From contig JADJQQ010000006.1 in NCBI GenBank assembly GCA_016712625.1, positions 62,001 through 126,000 of the forward strand: a stretch of DNA of 64,000 nucleotides. Reading direction: 5' to 3'. The notes below the pieces were generated by a model. The model made no database searches, had not been told where the DNA came from, and saw only the letters and a program-made list of their open reading frames with translations. Positions within the stretch are counted from its first letter, which is position 1, and each line of letters starts with the position of its first letter. This document shows positions 56,819-64,000 of the stretch, piece by piece. Made by a program: the position numbers and the translations under genes. The stretch comes from Candidatus Competibacteraceae bacterium (lineage in GTDB: Bacteria > Pseudomonadota > Gammaproteobacteria > Competibacterales > Competibacteraceae).

Positions 56819-57622
56819 ATGATGAGCCATAAAATAATTCAAAAAAATGCTTGGGCTTGGCTGTTAGGGTCGTGGTTGTTCATGGTTTGCGGTAACACGG
56901 CCGGGCCATCGGAGCGACCGGAGTTGCTGCTTTACTGCGGGATCACGTTGGTGCGACCAATGACTGAAATCGCTCACGTTTTCGAACAACAGGAAAATGT
57001 CAAAATCACCTTGGCCCAGGGTGGGTCGGAAGATCTTTATCAAAGCGCTAAGAAGAGCCAGTTGGGCGATCTGTACTTGATGGGAGAACCCACTTACCGC
57101 GAGCGACATCTGGCTGAAGGTATCCTGGGCGATTTTGTGGTCGTTGGTTACAACCAGATGGCTATCATGGTGCGGCAAGGCAATCCAAAACAGGTGAAAG
57201 CGGATCCGAAGGAACTGCTGCGGCCGGATGTTAGCGTGATGATTGGCGATGCCGACAGCGGCAGCGTCGGTCATGAAAGCAGACGGATTCTGGAACAGCT
57301 CGGCCTCTACCAGGCTGTCGTCGAAAAGGCAGTTCTGTTGGCGTCCGATTCGCGTAGCCTTAATAACGCCATGAAGCGAGGCGAAGCCGACGCCATGCTG
57401 AACTGGCGGGCGACCGGATTTTTTCCCGATAATGCCGCGTTCGTCGATGTGATCGATCTGGAACCCACCTTGGCCAAGCCGCAAGCCTTATTGCTCAATT
57501 TGCTGAATTTTTCGAAAAATGAGAATTTGGCCCGCCGCTTCATGGCTTATGCGGCTTCGGAAACGGGCCAAGCGATTTTTCGCCGACATGGGTTTCTCGA
57601 CAACAAAATAGCGATCAAGTAA
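56819..57622 (+). CDS. Periplasmic substrate-binding protein (ModA-like)
   Basis: This 267-residue exported protein has a signal peptide (WAWLLGSWLFMVCGNTAGP) and a type II periplasmic-binding fold of the molybdate/sulfate kind: ELLLYCGITLVRPMTEIA at the start, AQGGSEDLYQSAKKSQLGDL, and the late DADAMLNWRATGFFP-like hinge segment. A C-terminal FMAYAASETGQAIFRRHGF is typical of ModA relatives. No transporter permease or ATPase follows; a membrane hybrid kinase starts 30 bases downstream. It most likely acts as the sensing subunit for that kinase. The ligand is unknown. Confidence 0.82.
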   Translation: MMSHKIIQKNAWAWLLGSWLFMVCGNTAGPSERPELLLYCGITLVRPMTEIAHVFEQQENVKITLAQGGSEDLYQSAKKSQLGDLYLMGEPTYRERHLAEGILGDFVVVGYNQMAIMVRQGNPKQVKADPKELLRPDVSVMIGDADSGSVGHESRRILEQLGLYQAVVEKAVLLASDSRSLNNAMKRGEADAMLNWRATGFFPDNAAFVDVIDLEPTLAKPQALLLNLLNFSKNENLARRFMAYAASETGQAIFRRHGFLDNKIAIK

Positions 57623-57651
57623 CCGGTTTGGTTTCTCCTGAATTTCAGAGC

Positions 57652-59697
57652 ATGGTGATCGAAACCGAACGGAATTCCCAGCCGCTGGCGGAACCGCCGC
57701 TGAGGGAAGAGTCCCAGGTGGTGTCTCCGCTGCGCTTTCTGTGGCTGATTGGCCTGTTCTTTGTCGGGTTCCTGCTGGTCGTTGGTTTAAACAAACTGTT
57801 CTCCGGCTTGGCTGACGAGTTGGGACAACAAAGCGCCAACGAGCGAGCGCGGTTGTTCATCGGCGAGGAAGTGGTGCGCAACATTCAAGGCATTGAAATG
57901 GATGTCTACCGCATGGCGATGGCGGTCGGCCCCGCCGCTCAGGAGAAAATCGAACGGGAGCTTCTGAAAAAGGTCACCAAACTGGAACGCGATCTCATGG
58001 TGCTGAAAGAGGGAGGGACGATCCAACAGTTGATCTATCTCAACCTTGAGGGCATGGATCAGATGATCCGCGAGGTTACTTTCAGACCCGACCTGAAAGA
58101 CCGCGCATACATCATGGAAATCATTGAAATCGGTCCTCACCTTGATCAGATTAAGATCAAGACCAGCGAATTGAAAGCGCTGCTCGCCTTGCGTGACGAC
58201 TACCGAAGCCGCCAGAACGGCGAGGGCATGATCGCGGTGTCAAACGCTATCCTGAGCTACTTCAAACGGCTTCCTCCCTTCTTTTTCCGGCTCAACGAGA
58301 ACGCCAACCGGCTATTTTTTGAAAGCCAACACCAGTTGCAGAGCCTGGATGCTCGGCTATCCGCCCAGCGCGACCGTTATAAAACCACCGAGACCGTACT
58401 CGTTTTGCTGGTGGTCGCTTCCGTCACACTGATTGGCTTTTTGTTCGCGCGCCAGATCAGGCAATCGAACCAAAAGCTCGTCCGCGCCTGGAATGAGATG
58501 CGGTGCGCCCGCGATCAAGCCGAGCGGGCCAGTCGAGCCAAGTCTGATTTCGTTTCGCGCATGAGCCACGAGTTACGGACTCCGTTGAACGCCATTCTTG
58601 GTTTTGCGCAGTTGCTGGATAAGGAATCGCTGTCTCCAGTGCAACGAAATTACTCCTGGCAGATTCGTGTCGCGGGCCAGCATCTGTTGGAGTTGGTCGG
58701 TGATGTGCTGGATCTGGCCAAGATCGAGGCGGGCCACCTCGTGCTGGAGCAGGTGGCCTTCGATCCGAAAGCGCTATTGGATGAGGTCGTTTCAGTGATG
58801 ATGAAACGCGCCAAGATCAAGGGATTGGAACTCAAAGCCGTCCGCCCGTCGGCGTTGCCCGATCTCGTCAAGGGCGATCCGACCCGATTACGACAAATTT
58901 TGATCAACTTGCTGGATAACGCCGTGAAGTTTACTGAGTGCGGATCAGTAGGCATTGCAGTCGAATCCGCTTCGGAAGACAGTCAGTGGCGATTTCAGGT
59001 GTGGGATACCGGGATCGGTATGGAGGAGAAGATCGTCGAAAAGCTGTTTAAACCATTTACTCAAGCGGACGAGTCCACCACGCGCAAATATGGCGGCACC
59101 GGTCTGGGATTGGTGATCTGCAAGGATCTGGTCGCGGCGATGGGCGGAAACTTGCAAGTCGCAAGCGAGCCGGATCGGGGAGCGCGTTTCTGGTTTTCTT
59201 TGCGGTTGGAACGGGCCGATCTTGCGCCCGAAGCGGCGGAAATGACGGATGCGACAGGAACAAAGGAGCTGGAGCGGCCCGCTACTAAAGTTGGCGAGGG
59301 CCAGCGTAAATCCGACGCCGCGCTAAAGGGGCGCGTGCTGCTCGTGGAAGACAATCCGGTCAATCAACTGGTCGCTTCCAGCATGGTGGCCGCGCTTGGC
59401 GCTACCTGCGACGTTGCTGGCAACGGCTTGGAAGCATTGGAGAAAGTACAGCGGGGCAACCGCTATGACCTTATTTTTATGGATGTGGAAATGCCAATCA
59501 TGGACGGTCATGCCGCAACCCAAGAAATCCGACTGTGGGAGCGGCGGCAAGGGCGGCAGCGGATTCCCATCATCGCAATGACCGCCAACGCGATGGCCGA
59601 GGATCGCCAGCGCTGCATCGCTAGCGGCATGGACGATTATCTGGCCAAACCCTACGAAATGGACGCGCTCGCTATGATCGTCGACCGTTGGTTGTAG
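57652..59697 (+). CDS. Membrane hybrid histidine kinase
   Basis: This 681-residue sensor kinase has two membrane spans (about 28-49 and 245-265) around a helical periplasmic domain of roughly 195 residues. Then come HisKA with His306 (SRMSHELRTPLNAILGFAQL), HATPase_c (ILINLLDNAVKFTE, VWDTGIGMEE, GGTGLGLVICKDLVAAMGG) and a receiver domain with Asp611 (YDLIFMDVEMPIMDG) and the KPYEMD lysine. The ATG at 57652 is preferred; the frame is open to a TTG at 57628. It follows the binding-protein gene by 29 bases. The phosphorelay target, an Hpt or response regulator, is not in the window. Confidence 0.9.
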   Translation: MVIETERNSQPLAEPPLREESQVVSPLRFLWLIGLFFVGFLLVVGLNKLFSGLADELGQQSANERARLFIGEEVVRNIQGIEMDVYRMAMAVGPAAQEKIERELLKKVTKLERDLMVLKEGGTIQQLIYLNLEGMDQMIREVTFRPDLKDRAYIMEIIEIGPHLDQIKIKTSELKALLALRDDYRSRQNGEGMIAVSNAILSYFKRLPPFFFRLNENANRLFFESQHQLQSLDARLSAQRDRYKTTETVLVLLVVASVTLIGFLFARQIRQSNQKLVRAWNEMRCARDQAERASRAKSDFVSRMSHELRTPLNAILGFAQLLDKESLSPVQRNYSWQIRVAGQHLLELVGDVLDLAKIEAGHLVLEQVAFDPKALLDEVVSVMMKRAKIKGLELKAVRPSALPDLVKGDPTRLRQILINLLDNAVKFTECGSVGIAVESASEDSQWRFQVWDTGIGMEEKIVEKLFKPFTQADESTTRKYGGTGLGLVICKDLVAAMGGNLQVASEPDRGARFWFSLRLERADLAPEAAEMTDATGTKELERPATKVGEGQRKSDAALKGRVLLVEDNPVNQLVASSMVAALGATCDVAGNGLEALEKVQRGNRYDLIFMDVEMPIMDGHAATQEIRLWERRQGRQRIPIIAMTANAMAEDRQRCIASGMDDYLAKPYEMDALAMIVDRWL

Positions 59698-59830
59698 GCG
59701 AGCTCTCTCTCTTGATGGCGAGAACGACGGGTTAGAATAGATGTCAATGCCCATTCGTTAAGCGAACATTCATCGTCTGTTGCGAAATCTCTTCCTTTTC
59801 GGCAACCCTAATAAGCATCCTGACCTCCGC

Positions 59831-61243
59831 ATGAAATCCACCCTATCGCTTTTCTCCGGTTTGACCCGCCATGAGGAGCGGGTCGGCGTTTGGCGTCTCG
59901 CTGCATTGATGCTGTTGTTGACCGTTGCAACGGCGGCGGCGGAACCTCGTCTCGCTTTGGTGATCGGCAATGGCGCGTACCAGGAGGCGCCTTTGAAAAA
60001 TCCCGTCAATGACGCGCGGGACATGGCGGCCAAGCTGCGGGAACTGGGCTTTCAAGTCATTGAGCGTTTCGATGCCAATCGCCAGACTCTGCGCCAGGCC
60101 TTGCGGGAGTTCGAGCAAGGCTTGCGCCAACAGCGTGGCGTCGGATTGTTTTACTACGCCGGTCACGGCGTTCAACTCAAAGGTCAAAATTATCTGATTC
60201 CGGTCGGGGTCGATATCCGCCAGGAATTCGAAGTGCCGGACGAGGCCTTGGATGCCGATGCCGTATTGCGGGCGATGGAAGCGGCTGGGAACCAGTTGAA
60301 TATTGTGATTCTGGATGCTTGCCGCAACAATCCCTTCGTGCGGGGGGTTGGGGGCGGAGGTCGCGGTCTGGCCCGCATGGACGGCCCGGTCGGGACTTTC
60401 ATCGCCTACGCCACCGCGCCAGGCGCGATCTCGCAAGATGGCAATGGCCGCAACAGTCCTTATACCCGCGGCTTGCTGGCGGCGATGAGCGCGCCTGGAT
60501 TGAGCCTGGAACAGGTTTTTAAGCAAGTCCTGGTAGCGGTGGAGCAGGAAACCGGCGGCACCCAAATTCCCTGGGTGGCTTCCTCGCTGCGGGGCGATTT
60601 TTTCTTCAAGCCCTCACTCGCTAGCCCCTTGGCTCCAACGCCGAAAGAGCCTCCCACTTCGGCTGGGGCCGTCGATCCGCCAACTACGGGCGCTAAGGAG
60701 CCGGCTGGCCGGCAACCGGAAGAGACTGCTTCGACTCCAAGCGGGTCGGGGCCAGCACCCGCGGCGGCGGATTCTCCAGCGCCGAAAACAGCCTTTTTGG
60801 AACCGGCGTTAGTGGAGAACGACAACCAGGGGGTAGCCATCAGCCGTCATCCGGTCAGCCTTGAGCACTACCGCCGGTTTGCGGATGCTACTGGCCGGGT
60901 AGCACCCGCACCGGCGTCGGATTCGGTCGAAGACCCCGTGCGCGTCACTTGGCGGGAGGCGATGGACTACGCCGCTTGGTTGACGGCGACCAGCAAGCGC
61001 ACCTATCGTTTACCCACCGAATCGGAATGGGAGCGCGCCGTGCAAGGCAAGCAGGATTCGCAATCTCCCGCCGGCGAGGAACGGGAATGGACCTGCTCGG
61101 AGTACCGGCGGAACTATGAGGGACAGGAACAACGCTGCGCCGAACAATTGCCCAAAGCGGTAACCATTCGGGTCGATACGGGGCGGGCTGGCGCGGACCC
61201 GCTCAGCGAGGATTTAGCGTTCCGGTTGGTGCGAGTACCCTAA
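59831..61243 (+). CDS. Secreted caspase-like (orthocaspase) protein with FGE-sulfatase tail
   Basis: This 470-residue protein has a signal peptide (WRLAALMLLLTVATAAA) and then a peptidase C14 domain (about 38-260) with the His/Cys dyad: FYYAGHGVQLKG (His112) and VILDACRNNPF (Cys164). It is therefore a bacterial type I metacaspase. After a Pro-rich linker (about 265-330) a shortened formylglycine-generating-enzyme-like domain follows (HPVSLEHYRRFADATGR, VTWREAMDYAAWL, YRLPTESEWERAVQG, EWTCSEYR); its Cys pair and core look incomplete. The ATG at 59831 is used; a TTG at 59780 extends the frame. Confidence 0.88.
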   Translation: MKSTLSLFSGLTRHEERVGVWRLAALMLLLTVATAAAEPRLALVIGNGAYQEAPLKNPVNDARDMAAKLRELGFQVIERFDANRQTLRQALREFEQGLRQQRGVGLFYYAGHGVQLKGQNYLIPVGVDIRQEFEVPDEALDADAVLRAMEAAGNQLNIVILDACRNNPFVRGVGGGGRGLARMDGPVGTFIAYATAPGAISQDGNGRNSPYTRGLLAAMSAPGLSLEQVFKQVLVAVEQETGGTQIPWVASSLRGDFFFKPSLASPLAPTPKEPPTSAGAVDPPTTGAKEPAGRQPEETASTPSGSGPAPAAADSPAPKTAFLEPALVENDNQGVAISRHPVSLEHYRRFADATGRVAPAPASDSVEDPVRVTWREAMDYAAWLTATSKRTYRLPTESEWERAVQGKQDSQSPAGEEREWTCSEYRRNYEGQEQRCAEQLPKAVTIRVDTGRAGADPLSEDLAFRLVRVP

Positions 61244-61244
61244 C

Positions 61245-61276
61245 CGGCGCGGGGATCGCCCGCTGAGCTCGCGCCG
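61245..61276. terminator. Hairpin between convergent orthocaspase and cytochrome genes
   Basis: CGGCGCG (61245-61251) and CGCGCCG (61270-61276) form a perfect 7-bp stem around an 18-base loop that contains a further GGG/CCC match. It fills the gap between the two stop codons and may act as a shared terminator. Confidence 0.35.
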
Positions 61277-61277
61277 T

Positions 61278-61892
61278 TCACTCGTGCTGCACCACAATCA
61301 ACCCTCTGGCTTGGCTGGCGAAATAGGCGGACAGATCGGCAATATCCTGGTCTGAAAGCGGCGTGACCATGCCTTTCATCACGGGGTTGTTGCGTTTTCC
61401 GGTCTTATAGTCTTGCAACGCTTGATGCAAGTAGTCTTCGTATTGTCCGGCCAGCCGCGGATATTGCGTGATGGGGCCGTTGCCATCCGGGCCGTGGCAC
61501 GCGGCGCAGGAAGCGCTCTTTTTCTTGCCGGCGGCGACATCGCCTTGGATCGGGTTAGGCTCGACAGCGGTCTTGAAACTGCTGAGATAAGCCGCGATAT
61601 CCTGCATTTCTTGTTCGCTGAGCGGCGTGGCGTTGGCGTGCATGGTCGGATGCCAGCGCTCGCTATTCTGATAAGCCTTGAGTGCGAGCACCACATAATC
61701 GGCGTGTTGGCCACCCAGGCGTGGCACATGGTAAGTGGGATAGGCATTGGTATAGCCCGCAATGGCATGGCAGCCAGAGCAGGTTTCAAACTTGGCTTTG
61801 CCGGCGGCGGGATCACCCGCGGCCTGTCCGGTGCTGGCCAAGGCAGCAAGAGCGGCAAACACCACAAATTGCCGCGATAAGAATCGAATCAT
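61278..61892 (-). CDS. Di-heme cytochrome c4-like protein
   Basis: This 204-residue periplasmic electron carrier has a signal peptide (FVVFAALAALASTGQAAG) and two class I cytochrome c domains, each with a heme site: CSGCH at 38-42 and CAACH at 129-133, and likely axial methionines at Met84 and Met175. The repeated PRLGGQHADYVVLALKAYQN and PRLAGQYEDYLHQALQDYKT segments are the c4 hallmark. c4 proteins donate electrons to cbb3 or other terminal oxidases. It converges on the orthocaspase gene and is divergent from ilvD. Confidence 0.9.
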   Translation of the reverse strand: MIRFLSRQFVVFAALAALASTGQAAGDPAAGKAKFETCSGCHAIAGYTNAYPTYHVPRLGGQHADYVVLALKAYQNSERWHPTMHANATPLSEQEMQDIAAYLSSFKTAVEPNPIQGDVAAGKKKSASCAACHGPDGNGPITQYPRLAGQYEDYLHQALQDYKTGKRNNPVMKGMVTPLSDQDIADLSAYFASQARGLIVVQHE

Positions 61893-62115
61893 TGGAAACC
61901 TCTCTGATGGTGTCGGTCTGGATTAGGAGTGTGAGCTGGACTGGATTTAGCGACAAATTAACACTTTTTTTAAGAGTAGGTCATTGCAGCTTTTTTACAA
62001 CCCAGCCGTGGCGAGCACTCTTTGCCGGATCAAATTGTCATAAAATCTATTCGATGAAGCAGCTGGCCTGTTCTGAGGCTGCTTTCGATCCGCTCTTAGC
62101 CCCGTGGAGTTCCAC

Positions 62116-63963
62116 ATGCCCGATTATCGTTCCCGCACCACCACCCATGGTCGCAATATGGCAGGCGCTCGCGCGCTGTGGCGCGCCACCGGCGTCAAGG
62201 ACGGCGATTTTGGCAAACCGATCATTGCCGTCGCCAATTCCTTCACCCAGTTCGTGCCCGGACACGTCCATCTCAAGGATCTGGGTCAACTGGTGGCGCG
62301 CGAGATCGAGCAGGCGGGCGGCATCGCCAAGGAATTCAACACCATCGCCGTGGATGATGGCATCGCCATGGGCCACGGTGGAATGCTGTACTCCTTGCCC
62401 TCGCGCGAATTGATCGCCGATTCGGTCGAGTACATGGTCAATGCCCACTGCGCCGATGCGCTCGTTTGCATTTCCAACTGCGACAAAATCACCCCTGGCA
62501 TGCTGATGGCGGCCATGCGGCTCAATATCCCGGCTATTTTTGTTTCCGGCGGGCCGATGGAAGCGGGTAAGGCCCCAGGGGTGGCGCACAAGCTGGATTT
62601 GGTGGATGCGATGGTGGCGGCCGCCGACGACCGGATCGAGGAAACCATGGTGGCCGAATACGAGCGTTCGTCCTGCCCTACCTGCGGTTCCTGTTCGGGG
62701 ATGTTCACCGCCAATTCCATGAATTGCCTGACCGAGGCGCTGGGCTTAAGCCTGCCGGGCAACGGTTCTCTGCTAGCTACCCACGCCGACCGCCGAGATC
62801 TATTTCTGGAAGCGGGTCGGCGCATTGTCGACCTGACGCGGCGCTACTACGAACAGGACGATGCTTCGGTCCTGCCGCGCGGTATTGCTCGCTTTAAGGC
62901 TTTCGAAAATGCCATGAGCTTGGACATCGCCATGGGCGGCTCCACCAACACCGTATTGCACCTGTTGGCGGCGGCGCAAGAGGGTGGCATCGAGTTCACG
63001 ATGAAGGATATTGATCGTTTATCGCGGCGGATACCCAATCTGTGCAAGGTTGCGCCCGCGACCCAAAAATATCACATGGAAGATGTGCACCGCGCCGGCG
63101 GAGTGCTGGCTATCCTCGGCGAACTGGATCGCGCTGGTTTACTGCATAGCGAGATGCGAACCGTCTACAGCGAAAGTTTGACGCAGGCGCTGGATCAGTG
63201 GGACATCGCCCGCGCGACTTGTCTGGATGAGGCTCACTTGCGGTATTCCGCCGCGCCGGCCGGCATCCCTACCCAGGAGGCGTTCAGCCAAAGTAAACGC
63301 TGGCCCAGCCTGGATCTGGATCGCGAAAATGGCTGCATTCGAAGCCAGGCTCACGCCTATTCGCAGGATGGGGGGTTGGCCGTATTGTTCGGTAATCTGG
63401 CGGAGGAAGGCTGTATTGTCAAAACGGCGGGGGTGGATGAAAGTATCTTGGTGTTTACCGGCCCGGCGTGCGTGCTGGAAAGTCAGGAAGAAGCTGTCCA
63501 GGCGATCCTGAACGGGCGTATCCAGCCCGGCGATGTGGTGGTGATCCGCTACGAAGGGCCACGGGTCGGGCCAGGAATGCAGGAAATGCTTTATCCCACG
63601 AGCTATCTGAAATCCAAGGGATTGGGGAAAGTCTGCGCCCTGATTACCGATGGTCGGTTTTCCGGCGGCACCTCCGGGCTGTCGATCGGTCATGTTTCCC
63701 CGGAAGCGGCGGAAGGTGGCGCCATCGCCCTGGTCGAACAAGGCGATATCATTGAGATCGACATTCCCAACCGCCGGATTCAGTTGGCGCTTAGCGACGA
63801 GGCGTTGCAACAGCGGCGGACGGCCATGCTGGCGCGTGGCGCGCTGGCCTGGAAGCCGGCCAATCGACAGCGGCCGGTATCGGCGGCGTTACGGGCCTAT
63901 GCCGCCATGACAACCAGCGCCGCGCGTGGGGCCGTGCGGGATATCAGCCAGATAGAGCGGTAG
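62116..63963 (+). CDS. ilvD: Dihydroxy-acid dehydratase
   Basis: IlvD dehydrates 2,3-dihydroxy-isovalerate and its methyl homologue to the 2-oxo acids of valine and isoleucine. From ATG 62116 it has 615 residues (E. coli 616) and begins [14 protein letters not shown]. The iron-sulfur cysteines lie in [15 protein letters not shown] and [13 protein letters not shown], and the C-terminal [20 protein letters not shown] segment carries the catalytic Ser. A GTG at 62104 could add four residues but is not needed. It is the last gene in the window and stands alone. Confidence 0.97.
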   Translation: MPDYRSRTTTHGRNMAGARALWRATGVKDGDFGKPIIAVANSFTQFVPGHVHLKDLGQLVAREIEQAGGIAKEFNTIAVDDGIAMGHGGMLYSLPSRELIADSVEYMVNAHCADALVCISNCDKITPGMLMAAMRLNIPAIFVSGGPMEAGKAPGVAHKLDLVDAMVAAADDRIEETMVAEYERSSCPTCGSCSGMFTANSMNCLTEALGLSLPGNGSLLATHADRRDLFLEAGRRIVDLTRRYYEQDDASVLPRGIARFKAFENAMSLDIAMGGSTNTVLHLLAAAQEGGIEFTMKDIDRLSRRIPNLCKVAPATQKYHMEDVHRAGGVLAILGELDRAGLLHSEMRTVYSESLTQALDQWDIARATCLDEAHLRYSAAPAGIPTQEAFSQSKRWPSLDLDRENGCIRSQAHAYSQDGGLAVLFGNLAEEGCIVKTAGVDESILVFTGPACVLESQEEAVQAILNGRIQPGDVVVIRYEGPRVGPGMQEMLYPTSYLKSKGLGKVCALITDGRFSGGTSGLSIGHVSPEAAEGGAIALVEQGDIIEIDIPNRRIQLALSDEALQQRRTAMLARGALAWKPANRQRPVSAALRAYAAMTTSAARGAVRDISQIER

Positions 63964-64000
63964 GCCGGCTGGCTAATTGCCGACTGAAACGGGATTTTCG

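Overview
The window looks like chromosomal DNA from a fairly GC-rich gammaproteobacterium. The blocks glnD-map | rpsB-tsf-pyrH-frr and uppS-cdsA-dxr-rseP-bamA-skp-lpxD-fabZ-lpxA-lpxB are in the classic gammaproteobacterial order, and several proteins (FabZ, SugE, IlvD, Map) resemble their E. coli counterparts over most of their length. Environmental relatives such as Competibacteraceae-like lineages would fit the many PAS/GGDEF proteins, the Ser/Thr kinase and the orthocaspase. That placement is inference, not something the sequence proves.

Layout. 0.2-4.7 kb: a LysR regulator converging on glnD and map. 4.8-18.7 kb: one long forward block for translation factors, UMP kinase, undecaprenyl-PP, CDP-diglyceride and isoprenoid synthesis, site-2 protease, outer-membrane assembly and lipid A; most genes overlap or nearly abut. 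18.7-23.8 kb: cobB, a small DUF2061-like membrane protein behind a Fur-box-like site, and a reverse-strand SBP-PAS-GGDEF-EAL gene broken by three single-base frameshifts. 24.1-29.8 kb: a complete urea ABC transporter operon (urtABCDE, reverse) with a sigma54-like promoter and an NtrC-like site upstream. 30.0-31.8 kb: a CPA2 cation/proton antiporter. 31.9-42.6 kb: a urease operon (reverse; hybrid kinase-ureD-A-B-C-E-F ... ureG) interrupted between ureF and ureG by a forward-strand restriction-modification island (vsr, m5C methyltransferase, Eco29kI-type GIY-YIG nuclease). ureC ends early at an in-frame TAA, and the kinase gene heading the operon has a one-base frameshift. 42.9-45.3 kb: a sugE/gdx exporter and a large acyl-CoA dehydrogenase. 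45.3-56.5 kb: an unusual accessory cluster with a membrane Ser/Thr kinase, a one-pass protein of unknown function, a divergent SEDS (FtsW/RodA-like) polytopic protein, an FHA-domain protein, a TPR-trypsin-like protease, a TPR protein and two coiled-coil lipoproteins. 56.8-61.2 kb: a periplasmic binding protein paired with a hybrid histidine kinase, then a secreted orthocaspase. 61.3-64 kb: a di-heme cytochrome c4-like protein and ilvD.

How it fits together. GlnD (the PII sensor), the NtrC/sigma54-like urt promoter, the urea transporter and urease form one nitrogen-scavenging theme, with SugE/Gdx (guanidinium export) as a possible neighbour. The urease part shows three kinds of damage or rearrangement, so it may be decaying, unless the small changes are sequencing errors. 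The kinase-SEDS-FHA cluster is the best candidate for a poorly described system: its parts recall the actinobacterial PknA/PknB-RodA-FHA cell-wall locus, but no transpeptidase or PP2C phosphatase is visible and a protease/TPR/lipoprotein module is attached.

No tRNA, rRNA, CRISPR array or insertion sequence was recognised.
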